Shown here piece after piece: positions 1-7,234 of a stretch of DNA of 10,080 nt. The stretch is from Bacteroidales bacterium UBA5621 (GTDB lineage Bacteria; Bacteroidota; Bacteroidia; Bacteroidales; VadinHA17), in contig DIKJ01000146.1 of assembly GCA_002424525.1 (NCBI GenBank), positions 51,998 to 62,077 on the forward strand, written 5' to 3'. The notes under the pieces were generated by a model. It searched no databases. It was not told the origin of the DNA and saw only the letters and a program-made list of their open reading frames with translations. A program made the translations under genes and the position numbers. Numbering within the stretch: the first letter of the stretch is position 1; each line of letters begins with the position of its first letter.

Positions 1-2054
1 CCTGCATTGGCTTTCAGGTATTCGAGTGCAATTATGGCCGATTCCTTCATCACTTCTCCAAGGTTCCCCGTCAGTGTCAGTTTGCCTGTGCCCTTGCTGA
101 GGCTGGTCTCGACAAAAAGGATCTCTCCGCCCGAAGGTGTCCAGGCCAGGCCTGTCACCACTCCGGCCTGCTCGTTCCCTGCATACAGGTCGCGGAAATA
201 CCTGGGAGGACCTGCTATCTCTGTAAGGGATCCGATGGAAAGGGCGGGATCATATTCTGTTTCCGAGGCAATCTTTTTTGCCGTTACCCTCACGATCTTT
301 GCCAGGCTCTTGTCAAGCTCCCTCACACCCGACTCACGGGTATACTTATCGATCAGATGCTCCATCACCTTATCGTCAATAGTAAGCTGATCAGGCCTTA
401 CACCATGGTTCTCAAGCTGTTTTGGGAGAAGGTGCCTTCTGGCGATCTCAAGCTTCTCCTCAACAAGGTAGCCTGTAATCTCTATCAGCTCCATCCTGTC
501 GCGGAGTGCCGGGCTGATCGTCGAGAGCATGTTTGCCGTGGCAATAAAGAGTACCTTCGACAGGTCATACTCCATCTCGAGGAAATTGTCAAAGAAGGTG
601 CTGTTCTGCTCGGGATCAAGAACTTCAAGAAGTGCCGATGAGGGATCGCCCCTGAAATCGTGGCCCACCTTGTCTATCTCGTCAAGGATAAAAACCGGGT
701 TGGATGAGGAGGCTCTCCTGATGTTTTGAATGATCCTGCCCGGCATGGCGCCAATATATGTTTTCCGGTGACCCCTGATCTCGGCCTCATCATGCAGTCC
801 TCCAAGCGACATCCTTACATATTTTCTGGCAAGTGCCTTGGCAACCGATTTTCCGAGAGAGGTCTTCCCCACTCCCGGAGGACCATAAAGACAGAGGATT
901 GGCGACTTCAGATCGCCTTTCAACTTAAGAACGGCAAGGTGTTCAAGTATCCGGTCCTTCACCTCATCCAGTCCGAAATGGTCATCATCCAGAACATTCC
1001 GGGCATTTATCAGATCAAGGTTATCGTTTGTGTAATAGCCCCATGGCAGGTCAAGCAGAGTCTGGATGTAATTCACCTGCACAGAATATTCTGCTGCTGC
1101 GGGATTAAGACGATGAAGCTTGCTCAGCTCCTTCCCGAAGGTTTTCTTCACATCATCGCTCCAGAGTTTCAACTCAGCCTTTTTCCTGTACTCTTCTATC
1201 TCCTTGTCCGCAGGGTTACCCCCAAGCTCATTCTGAATGGTCTTCATCTGCTGATGGAGCAGGAATTCACGCTGCTGCTGGTCGAGGTCGATCTTTACCT
1301 TCGACTGCAGTTCATTTTTAAGCTCAAGAACCTGGATCTCCTGAACCAGATATTCAAGCAATGCATAGCCCCTGTCACGCAAACTGTTTATTTCCAGCAA
1401 TTTCTGTTTGTCCTGGACCTTAATGTCGGTATTGGAACAGATAAAGTTTATAAGATAGGTGCTGTTCTCTATATTCTTGATAGCGAATGAGGCTTCGGGG
1501 CTTATGTTGGGATTTATCTTGATTATCTTGAGAGAAAGATCTTTAAGCGAGCCCACTATCGCATCAAAATCTCTGTTTTTCGAGTCCGCTTTTATCTCGG
1601 GGATAGTACTTACCCTTGCAACGAAATAGGGATCATCCGAAACAAGCTCGCTCAGTATCATCCTTCTTCTTCCCTGGATGATGGCGGTAGTCGAACCGTC
1701 GGGCATCTCGAGAAGCTTGACGATCTGGCCTACCGTTCCGACGCTGTGAAGATCTTCAAACTTCGGATTTTCCGTTTCGGGTTCCTTCTGGGCCACCGTG
1801 CCCACTATCTTGCTCTCCCTGTAAACGTCCTTGACAAGCTGTATCGATTTGGGACGCCCAATGGAGATCGGAAGAACCACACCAGGAAACAAAACAGTAT
1901 TTCTCAGTGAGAGAACCGGTAGGGTATCCGGTATTTCGACATCCTCAATATCCCCGTCTTCCCCGTCAGCTATAATGGGAATTATATCCCCCTCCCCGTC
2001 GACCAGGTCAGGCAATAAAAATCCGTTAAAGCTTCTTCTTTGTCTCTTTTCCAT
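1..2054 (-). CDS. lon: ATP-dependent protease Lon (La), N-terminal 684 residues, truncated by window edge
   Basis: Cytoplasmic AAA+ serine protease that unfolds and degrades damaged and regulatory proteins. Translating from the ATG at 2054-2052 gives an acidic N-terminal extension of about 44 residues, then the LON substrate-binding domain starting at LPVLSLRNTVLFPGVV (residues 45-60). Walker A is GPPGVGKT at residues 391-398 (bases 861-884) and Walker B is LDEID at 457-461. The Lon signature EIRGHRKTYIGAMPGRIIQ lies between them. The reading frame stays open through the start of the protease domain (GLAWTPSGGE near residue 635) and leaves the window at EYLKANA. The catalytic Ser-Lys dyad, which follows this point in the family, is therefore outside the window. 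A -7-like box TAAATTTG lies 17 bp upstream of the ATG. Identity is secure; completeness of the C-terminus cannot be judged. Confidence 0.97.
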   Translation of the reverse strand, partial: MEKRQRRSFNGFLLPDLVDGEGDIIPIIADGEDGDIEDVEIPDTLPVLSLRNTVLFPGVVLPISIGRPKSIQLVKDVYRESKIVGTVAQKEPETENPKFEDLHSVGTVGQIVKLLEMPDGSTTAIIQGRRRMILSELVSDDPYFVARVSTIPEIKADSKNRDFDAIVGSLKDLSLKIIKINPNISPEASFAIKNIENSTYLINFICSNTDIKVQDKQKLLEINSLRDRGYALLEYLVQEIQVLELKNELQSKVKIDLDQQQREFLLHQQMKTIQNELGGNPADKEIEEYRKKAELKLWSDDVKKTFGKELSKLHRLNPAAAEYSVQVNYIQTLLDLPWGYYTNDNLDLINARNVLDDDHFGLDEVKDRILEHLAVLKLKGDLKSPILCLYGPPGVGKTSLGKSVAKALARKYVRMSLGGLHDEAEIRGHRKTYIGAMPGRIIQNIRRASSSNPVFILDEIDKVGHDFRGDPSSALLEVLDPEQNSTFFDNFLEMEYDLSKVLFIATANMLSTISPALRDRMELIEITGYLVEEKLEIARRHLLPKQLENHGVRPDQLTIDDKVMEHLIDKYTRESGVRELDKSLAKIVRVTAKKIASETEYDPALSIGSLTEIAGPPRYFRDLYAGNEQAGVVTGLAWTPSGGEILFVETSLSKGTGKLTLTGNLGEVMKESAIIALEYLKANA

Positions 2055-2071
2055 ATAGAATTAACAGGCTT

Positions 2072-2108
2072 CAAATTTACACAATATTTTTTCAAAAACC
2101 CCGGGGTT
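2072..2108 (-). promoter_or_regulatory. Putative lon promoter -7 box with adjacent 12-bp palindrome
   Basis: On the minus strand the bases 2079-2072 read TAAATTTG, matching the Bacteroidota -7 consensus TAnnTTTG, 17 bp before the lon ATG. No TTTG lies at the usual 19-20 bp spacing (the nearest TTTG leaves 13 bp). A perfect palindrome, AACCCCGGGGTT (2097-2108), occupies the place between the expected -7 and -33 elements and could be a regulator site. The promoter assignment is inference from the single box. Confidence 0.4.
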
Positions 2109-2141
2109 ACCGTTCAGCGCTTTCATTTCAGCCTGATAATC

Positions 2142-2169
2142 AAAAAAAATCCCGGTCTGGAGCCGGGAT
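2142..2169 (-). terminator. Intrinsic terminator of rpmE2
   Basis: A perfect 7-bp stem (ATCCCGG at 2149-2155 with CCGGGAT at 2163-2169, 7-nt loop) is followed on the minus strand by a run of eight T (2142-2149 read as A on the plus strand). It begins 22 bp after the rpmE2 stop and separates that gene from lon, which therefore needs its own promoter. Confidence 0.9.
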
Positions 2170-2190
2170 AGTATCTTTCTTTGTTTTTGT

Positions 2191-2454
2191 TTATTTCTTT
2201 TTGCCTACGTGGTTCTTATAGCGGTTCATAAACTTGTCGACCCTTCCCGCAGTGTCAACGAGTTTCATCTTACCAGTGTAGAAGGGATGTGATGTGTTTG
2301 ATATCTCAAGTTTGATAAGCGGATATTCATTGCCGTCTTCCCATTTTATATTTTCCCTGGATGGTGCTGTTGACTTGCTTAAGAATGTATAACCATTCGA
2401 CATGTCCTGAAAAACCACCAGCCTGTAATTACCCGGATGTATTCCCTCTTTCAT
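2191..2454 (-). CDS. rpmE2: 50S ribosomal protein L31 type B
   Basis: Component of the large ribosomal subunit at the bridge with the small subunit. The 87-residue product starts [17 protein letters not shown] and contains the family features [26 protein letters not shown] and a basic C-terminus [17 protein letters not shown]. It has no cysteines, so it is the zinc-free (type B, C-minus) form. In organisms that keep both forms this one is often induced by zinc limitation; whether a zinc-binding paralogue exists here cannot be seen. The gene stands alone between its own promoter (2505-2535) and terminator (2142-2169). A purine-rich AAGGAAAAAG lies about 10 bp before the ATG and could serve as a weak ribosome-binding site. 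Length matches the usual 80-90 residues. Confidence 0.97.
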   Translation of the reverse strand: MKEGIHPGNYRLVVFQDMSNGYTFLSKSTAPSRENIKWEDGNEYPLIKLEISNTSHPFYTGKMKLVDTAGRVDKFMNRYKNHVGKKK

Positions 2455-2504
2455 TGCTTTACTTTTTCCTTATACTATAAAATTATTTCCCTGATTAGGG
2501 AGTG

Positions 2505-2535
2505 CAAAATTAATTCAAATAATTTAATATGCAAA
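2505..2535 (-). promoter_or_regulatory. Bacteroidota-type promoter of rpmE2
   Basis: On the minus strand TTTG (2535-2532) is separated by exactly 19 bp from TAATTTTG (2512-2505), a full match to the TTTG-N19-TAnnTTTG pattern recognised by the housekeeping sigma factor of this phylum. It lies 50 bp before the rpmE2 ATG. Confidence 0.75.
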
Positions 2536-2560
2536 GAGATCTTTCAAATTATTGAGCTCT

Positions 2561-3775
2561 TTACTTCTCTCCTGTAACCTGCTGAATCCATTCCGCCAGT
2601 TCGTCCCTGTATCTTATGAACTCAAGTTTATTGTTGATCAGATACCTGTAGGTGATATGTGTTTTGGCTCTGTGCGCTCCCAGGGCTTCATATATTGCCG
2701 TCATTTTCGGGTTGAAATCTCCAACCCACGATAATTCCAGTTCATTATACCATGGTTTCTTCCTGAAGACCTCATACAGATTGTAGAATATTGCAGATTC
2801 CACCCCGCTGTTCTGGTATGAGGGATCCACTCCGCCGGCAACAGCCCTCATTCTTGTCATTTTATGTGTACTCCTGTACCATACAAACCGTATTTTATTC
2901 CACAGGTGAAGTCTGCCGTTGAAATGCTTTATTATCTGATTGAGATCAGGCAGCAGCAGGAAAAAGGCGATTGGCCTCTCATTATGATAAGCGAACCAGA
3001 TCAGGTCTTCATCGATGATCGCCTTTGTTTTGCTGAACGTTTCCTGCAGAAAAGCGGGATCGAGTGGTGTAAAATCCTTCTTGAAAACTGCCCATGCGCT
3101 GTTGTATATCTGCACCAGATCGTTAACAAACTTATCCTTTTCGCTGAATAAGAAATGGCGGAACGAGTATCCCGGACGCATGGAGAGCCACCCGGCGATT
3201 TTCATGATCCGTTCCGGGAACTGTTCCAGTCTGCCATCAGGTCCTCTGACAGTCCGGTGGTAGGAGTATTGCTCGAAATAGTTTCTGAATCCGTACTCCT
3301 CAAAGAAATCCTTGTAGTACTTTTTATTATAAGGCATTCCGAAACCCTGTTGCATAAATCCCTCCACCAGCAGCCCCCAGTTGTTGTCGTTCTCTCCGAA
3401 ATTCACGGGGCCGTCCATCGCCTCCATACCTCTCTCCGCGAGCCAATCCCTGCCTGCATCAAAAAGGGTAAAGGCTGCTTCCCTGTTGCCGGTCACTTCA
3501 AAAAATCCAATACCGCCTGTCGGCTGACGGTTTGCCGATACCCTTGTTCCGTCGATAAATGCCGCCATCCTTCCAATTGTCCTTCCCTCTTCGTCCTTTA
3601 AGATCCACCGGACCGCCTCTCCCTTGCGCAACAGATAGTTCTTTTCCCGGTTAAAGATATCTTCGGTCTGTGCATCAAGAGGGCACACCCAGAACGGATC
3701 CCCCATGTACAACCTTTTAGGAAAATTCAGGAATTCCCTTCTTTCATCCGGAGTATTGACAACACTAATCTGCAT
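2561..3775 (-). CDS. Double-GNAT-fold acyltransferase-like protein (YghO-like), substrate unknown
   Basis: A 404-residue soluble protein with no signal peptide or membrane segment. Two halves look like GNAT (acyl-CoA N-acyltransferase) folds. The first (about 1-165) has the conserved run DGPVNFGENDNNWGLLVEGF (121-140). The second (about 215-385) contains AVAGGVDPSYQNSGVESAIF (311-330), which resembles the acyl-CoA pyrophosphate-binding loop, followed by ELSWVGDFNPKMTAIYEALG typical of the C-terminal GNAT strand and helix. Proteins of this build are widespread conserved hypotheticals, annotated as GNAT or YghO-like; none of the substrates is known to me. It starts with ATG at 3775, 119 bp after the flippase gene in the same direction. 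A TATATTTG box at 3853-3860 is a possible -7 element, giving a leader that contains a heptamer repeat. Identity as a GNAT-like protein is fairly sure; function is not. Confidence 0.8.
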   Translation of the reverse strand: MQISVVNTPDERREFLNFPKRLYMGDPFWVCPLDAQTEDIFNREKNYLLRKGEAVRWILKDEEGRTIGRMAAFIDGTRVSANRQPTGGIGFFEVTGNREAAFTLFDAGRDWLAERGMEAMDGPVNFGENDNNWGLLVEGFMQQGFGMPYNKKYYKDFFEEYGFRNYFEQYSYHRTVRGPDGRLEQFPERIMKIAGWLSMRPGYSFRHFLFSEKDKFVNDLVQIYNSAWAVFKKDFTPLDPAFLQETFSKTKAIIDEDLIWFAYHNERPIAFFLLLPDLNQIIKHFNGRLHLWNKIRFVWYRSTHKMTRMRAVAGGVDPSYQNSGVESAIFYNLYEVFRKKPWYNELELSWVGDFNPKMTAIYEALGAHRAKTHITYRYLINNKLEFIRYRDELAEWIQQVTGEK

Positions 3776-3809
3776 GGTATATTTATCTGATTAACAGCTA
3801 ATAAACTCA

Positions 3810-3844
3810 GGTTGCTGGTTACTGGTTACTGGTTACTGGTTGCT
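3810..3844. repeat. 7-bp tandem repeat, five units
   Basis: Five consecutive heptamers: GGTTGCT, three GGTTACT, then GGTTGCT. The outer units share the same A-to-G variant. The array lies between the flippase gene and the ATG of the GNAT-like gene, probably in the latter's 5' leader. No protein reading is suggested. Confidence 0.9.
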
Positions 3845-3852
3845 GCCCGCCT

Positions 3853-3860
3853 CAAATATA
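3853..3860 (-). promoter_or_regulatory. Possible -7 box for the GNAT-like gene
   Basis: The minus strand reads TATATTTG (3860-3853), fitting TAnnTTTG, about 77 bp before the ATG at 3775. No TTG is present at the -33 spacing, so the call is weak. If real, the leader includes the whole heptamer array. Confidence 0.35.
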
Positions 3861-3865
3861 TGAAT

Positions 3866-3892
3866 TTACTGAATACCGGTTACTGAATACCG
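3866..3892. repeat. 14-bp-period direct repeat related to the heptamer array
   Basis: TTACTGAATACCG occurs at 3866-3878 and again at 3880-3892. The period is 14 bp, that is two variant heptamers (GAATACC plus GGTTACT), so it seems to be a diverged extension of the array at 3810-3844. Confidence 0.75.
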
Positions 3893-3894
3893 TC

Positions 3895-5253
3895 CTAATG
3901 AAGATCAATAACCCTGTGATCTATCAGGACAAATAAGAGACCCAACAGGGCTGAATAGATGAGGAACAGTTTGACGGGGGTATATTCACCAGGTTTGATA
4001 TTCATTTTGAGCCACAGATATCCTCCGAGGAAAATCTTGCCAAGGGTGAATACAATAAATGTTGCCAGAGCCACCCCGACAAGTCCGTATCCCCATTTTA
4101 TCATAAGGAGGCTAAGTGGTATGTTCAGTCCAAGCTCCATAAGCGCTGCGAAAAGGGTTATGTGTGTCTTTTTCCTGCCTACAATGACTGTCTGCGGAAA
4201 CAGAAGCCTGGGAATGACAAGCAGTGTATAAATAAGGAAAATATCAGCGCTTTTCTGAAACTCGGGAGTAAACATGCGGGGGAAGAGCCATCTTGCGGAA
4301 AGCATCAGCACCATTGTTGCGGGAAAACAGATGTGCATCAGTCGCCGCGATTTGACCTTTATCTTTGCCAGCGATTCCTTCATGCGAGTTCTCGTCGAGA
4401 ACTCGGGAAGCATGGCGTTGCTAAGCCCTCCTGCAAGCATGAGGACCAGAGGGAATTCCTTGGCTCCGTACCGGAACCAGGCAAACATTGCCGGATCGCG
4501 GTAGACTGACGAAATAATGACGCCGTCGGTATACTGCGCTGAACCACTGATAAGTGAAGTAAGTATCAGCGGGACACCAAGATACAGATGTTCCTTCATG
4601 AATTTCAGCGAGATTGTCATTTCGGTATACCTGCGGAGAAGAACGATAAGCCATATCCACCTCACACCGGTTATTGCCAGGAGTCCGTAAACGGACCACA
4701 TAATATCCTTCTCCAGCAATATTGGTGCAATAACCAGTACCAGCTGTGCAAGGAAGGTATAAAGTCCGTACTGGAAAATCCGGTATGACCTGTTGTTCAG
4801 CAGATAAATATATTCTATAAGGCATACGGGATTGCTGAGAAGAATATACAGAAGCAAAAGGTTCAGGAAAGGATCGTTGCCGGTATAGTTGAAAACCGAA
4901 AAATTATATTTTATAATGTGCCCGAGGAAAAAAATGAGCAGGCTGAAAAAACAGAGAAGAAGAAAAGCATTGAAGATCTCGGGTGACCTGGAAGTACCGT
5001 TATCCCCGATCTTCCGGTAGGTCCTGTTCCGGTGGTAAAGAGGAAGAAGTGACTGAATGACGCCTGTGACCCAGAAAAAACTCACCAGTCCGGCTATGAA
5101 GAGGAACATCTCCCATGATCCTATTTCGGCGCGCGTTAGATGACTCTTGGTAAAAACTATACTGATGATGAGGAAGGTTACGAATCGCATCAGCTGGTAA
5201 AGCTGAAGTCCGGAAATATTATCAATCAGTTTTATTCTTTTCAAAAGGTACAA
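3895..5253 (-). CDS. Wzx-like polysaccharide flippase (MOP/MATE superfamily membrane protein)
   Basis: A very hydrophobic protein of 452 residues with about 12 predicted membrane helices, for example FVTFLIISIVF near residue 24, FLFIAGLVSFFWVTGVI near 50, IFNAFLLLCFFSLLIFFLG near 95 and FLIYSALLGLLFVLID at the C-terminus. The pattern, the length and motifs such as YLGVPLILTSLISGSAQYTDGVIISS and EFPLVLMLAGGLSNAMLPEF are those of lipid-linked oligosaccharide flippases of the inner membrane. The substrate cannot be read from the sequence, and no glycosyltransferases flank it. The longest frame begins with TTG at 5253, directly after an in-frame TAA; a second TTG follows three codons later and the first ATG is at residue 22 (5190). 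The TTG start keeps the complete first helix and fits the family better. No Shine-Dalgarno or clear promoter is visible. Confidence 0.85.
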   Translation of the reverse strand: MYLLKRIKLIDNISGLQLYQLMRFVTFLIISIVFTKSHLTRAEIGSWEMFLFIAGLVSFFWVTGVIQSLLPLYHRNRTYRKIGDNGTSRSPEIFNAFLLLCFFSLLIFFLGHIIKYNFSVFNYTGNDPFLNLLLLYILLSNPVCLIEYIYLLNNRSYRIFQYGLYTFLAQLVLVIAPILLEKDIMWSVYGLLAITGVRWIWLIVLLRRYTEMTISLKFMKEHLYLGVPLILTSLISGSAQYTDGVIISSVYRDPAMFAWFRYGAKEFPLVLMLAGGLSNAMLPEFSTRTRMKESLAKIKVKSRRLMHICFPATMVLMLSARWLFPRMFTPEFQKSADIFLIYTLLVIPRLLFPQTVIVGRKKTHITLFAALMELGLNIPLSLLMIKWGYGLVGVALATFIVFTLGKIFLGGYLWLKMNIKPGEYTPVKLFLIYSALLGLLFVLIDHRVIDLH

Positions 5254-5369
5254 TTAAAAAGTCTTTTTGATAACACCCGGAGGAGTAAAAAATTGTGCCG
5301 TGTGAATCATTTTTTGACGGACCATTAAAGATAGTGGCCGAAAAGGAGAACCATAAAAAAATCGGAAAT

Positions 5370-5400
5370 TTTGAGAAATGGATTTTTTGGTCTTATTTTG
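5370..5400 (+). promoter_or_regulatory. Promoter of tRNA-His
   Basis: TTTG at 5370-5373 is followed after 19 bp by TTATTTTG at 5393-5400, one base off the TAnnTTTG consensus with ideal spacing. It ends 12 bp before the mature tRNA 5' end, as expected for a short tRNA leader. Confidence 0.6.
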
Positions 5401-5412
5401 CATCTCATAAAC

Positions 5413-5490
5413 GGTGGATGTAGTTCAGTCGGTTAGAACGTCGGATTGTGGTTCCGAAGGTCGTGGGTTCGAATCCCATCTTCCACCCCA
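5413..5490 (+). tRNA. tRNA-His (anticodon GTG), target of element integration
   Basis: A full cloverleaf can be drawn: D stem GTTC/GAAC, anticodon stem TCGGA/TCCGA with loop TTGTGGT (anticodon at 5448-5450), T stem GTGGG/CCCAT and T loop TTCGAAT. The extra 5' G (5413) opposite C73 (5487) is the identity element of tRNA-His. The 3' CCA is encoded (5488-5490). The acceptor stem has one T6-T67 mismatch (5419 with 5481). The 3' end from 5474 to 5488 is duplicated at 9796-9810, showing that an element has integrated here, so the last bases, including the CCA, come from the element. Confidence 0.95.
5474..5488 (+). repeat. attL core within tRNA-His
   Basis: TCCCATCTTCCACCC, identical to 9796-9810. 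Extended over the T arm (5463-5488 against 9785-9810) the match is 23 of 26. The mismatches lie left of the 15-bp block, and divergence resumes to its right, so strand exchange took place within the block. Confidence 0.92.
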
Positions 5491-5504
5491 CTGATAAAAA
5501 CAAG

Positions 5505-5549
5505 CGAAGGCAATTATCTGAAATAATGATAGTTGCCTTCGAAGTTTTT
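5505..5549 (+). terminator. Element-borne terminator after tRNA-His, probably bidirectional
   Basis: A 14-bp stem with one G-T wobble (5505-5518 with 5528-5541, 9-nt loop) is followed by GTTTTT (5544-5549). The plus-strand A run before it (5496-5500) gives a T run on the other strand, so it may also stop transcription coming from the rep gene. It sits just inside the element and replaces the chromosomal terminator now found beyond the right end. Confidence 0.8.
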
Positions 5550-5563
5550 CTAACAATTTGTAA

Positions 5564-5580
5564 TTTCTAACTATATTCTA
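5564..5580 (+). repeat. Putative integrase arm-type site, left copy
   Basis: TTTCTAACTATATTCTA, identical to 9683-9699 and in the same orientation, 76 bp inside the left core. The smaller unit TTCTAAC recurs at 5548-5554 and, as TTCTATC, at 5576-5582, giving a cluster of three. Binding by the integrase N-terminal arm domain is inferred from position. Confidence 0.65.
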
Positions 5581-5620
5581 TCCTTGTGTTGTAAAAATCA
5601 CACTTTTTAATTAAAAATGT

Positions 5621-6892
5621 TTATTGCTGGTTTCCTGTTCCAATATCCTCATCCATTAAGCGGTTAAGCAACGCAATATACTGATTATTGTTCTCGCCAT
5701 GAAATAAATTCTTTATAGTGCTCCTGACATAATCCTGCAACTGATAATCGTTGGCGTATTTGTGGATAACCTCTACCTGTGCAGTGGTTGAGGTATCAGG
5801 ATGCTTTAAAATCTCACGAAGGTTGAAAGATATGTTATTGCGGGCATTAATGACTGACCCGTTGCTGATATGGTTATCAAATTGTAGCAAATCCATTTTA
5901 ACAGGTATTCTTTGCCATTTAATAAATTGTATTTCTTTGCCTTTGCTTATTGCATATTCTTTTTTATGGTTCAGCATGTCTTTCCTGCGCACTCTGTAGA
6001 ACCTCAACCATGATTTAACCTCATTTGCAAAAATTGCACCAACAAATCCCGCATCTGACAATTTTTCCAGACTTAACAGGTTCAATTGATACTGTTTCAG
6101 TTTTTTGTAGTTCAACTGGATTTCAAACCGACCTACGTTTTCCTTTGGTATCCCGTTTTTGCACCAGAAGTCGGATATGTATTCCTTTTTTGTTTGTGCA
6201 ATTTCATTGCTTTTATCGTATAGCCGTGCTGAAATTCCAGATTTACTTTTTCCAAACGACCAACTAAGCCAACGGTGTTCCTTCTTATTGAATGCAGTCG
6301 GCAATATGGTAATAGCATCGTTGCTTGATTGAACGGTATAACTCTTTGCCCACTTGTTAAGCATGTCGACCTGATTAAATATATCAGTACCATCCAGAGC
6401 AATATCCAATCTTGCATACCTGACAAAGGTTAAACCAAACTCTTTCAACAGTCGGTATATAGTATGTTGGTAATTTACAGTATATAAAAGAACATTTGTA
6501 ATCTTTACGGATACTTCATTATAACCATGTGTGCTGTTATTCGGACATGAATAAATATCACATACCTCAACACCGTTTAAATATACTCGATGCAGATTAC
6601 GAAAACTGGGATTATGGTGAACACTTATCTTTTCAACAGTGAATCCCGCAATGCTGTCATAAACCAAATTTATCGGTTCAGTCCACGAACAAATAAATTC
6701 AATCCAGTCGACACAGATAGCATACAGGTTGTCGGATTGATTATCCAGATATTTTATTTTACATGCTTGGTAAGAGGTTGAGGTTGCACTGTAAATTATA
6801 TTTGTTGAACCTGAATAATCAGGAAATGAGAAACCATTGTCAATGGCTGAATCATTTTGCGTTTTTGCAGTATTTATGGACAGATGCTTCAT
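5621..6892 (-). CDS. Rep_trans family replication initiator / relaxase-like protein
   Basis: Predicted to nick one strand at an origin to start rolling-circle replication; relatives include the plasmid pT181 Rep proteins and the ICEBs1 relaxase NicK. I take the ATG at 6892 (423 residues); the frame extends 11 codons further to a TTG at 6925. Numbered from the ATG, the visible motifs are VDWIEFIC (61-68), the acidic RLDIALD (161-167) likely to hold metal ligands, FGKSKSGISARLYDK (213-227) whose tyrosine is the candidate nucleophile, and GRFEIQL (254-260). Their order and spacing match the Rep_trans domain, although overall similarity seems low. The C-terminal 160 residues have no domain I recognise. 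The gene is the last of the element before the tRNA, with an origin-like stretch just upstream. Assignment rests on motif reading; a specialised role in transfer rather than replication cannot be excluded. Confidence 0.75.
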   Translation of the reverse strand: MKHLSINTAKTQNDSAIDNGFSFPDYSGSTNIIYSATSTSYQACKIKYLDNQSDNLYAICVDWIEFICSWTEPINLVYDSIAGFTVEKISVHHNPSFRNLHRVYLNGVEVCDIYSCPNNSTHGYNEVSVKITNVLLYTVNYQHTIYRLLKEFGLTFVRYARLDIALDGTDIFNQVDMLNKWAKSYTVQSSNDAITILPTAFNKKEHRWLSWSFGKSKSGISARLYDKSNEIAQTKKEYISDFWCKNGIPKENVGRFEIQLNYKKLKQYQLNLLSLEKLSDAGFVGAIFANEVKSWLRFYRVRRKDMLNHKKEYAISKGKEIQFIKWQRIPVKMDLLQFDNHISNGSVINARNNISFNLREILKHPDTSTTAQVEVIHKYANDYQLQDYVRSTIKNLFHGENNNQYIALLNRLMDEDIGTGNQQ

Positions 6893-7191
6893 AAAAAAGA
6901 GCGTTAAATAAAGTAATTTTTTCAACCCCTCATCTTAAAAAATGGGGGGTTCGCATTTTATAAATACGTCATCTGCCTGAAAAAAATTTATAATTTTTTA
7001 TAAAATCACTTTTCCGTATTTTTTTCTGATTGTGAGGAAATATCGATGCTGCACCCACATTGTTAGATGTCCCGATTAATAGTAACTAAAAGAAAGTCAG
7101 GATACAATGATTTAAATAAAGTATGGGAGATTTGGTAGGGGGATGGTGTAAGTGTATTTATAGAGGGGGTTATAGTACCTATAAAAGGTAG

Positions 7192-7214
7192 TATTGGTAC
7201 ATATAAGGTGAAAC
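7192..7214. repeat. Imperfect direct repeat, copy 1
   Basis: Starts TATTGGTACATATAAGG and ends TGAAAC; matches 7885-7909 except for two substitutions and a 2-bp insertion. It lies beside the long inverted repeat in the origin-like stretch. It could be a binding site for Rep or for the HTH protein. Confidence 0.6.
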
Positions 7215-7234
7215 ATAAAAAAAGACTATTCCCC

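Noticed and set aside
726-1490. Plus-strand frame of 254 codons inside lon
   Set aside because: It lies fully antisense to well-conserved lon codons, and its translation shows no domain or normal composition; it is a shadow.
3810-3892. CRISPR array
   Set aside because: The units are 7 bp without spacers, so this is a tandem repeat.
4421-4825. Minus-strand 134-codon frame inside the flippase gene
   Set aside because: The flippase frame is continuous and gives membrane helices across this part; the other frame is a shadow.
6133-6426. Minus-strand 97-codon frame overlapping rep
   Set aside because: It is in another frame of the rep gene, whose own frame is open throughout and carries the family motifs, so no frameshift needs to be assumed.
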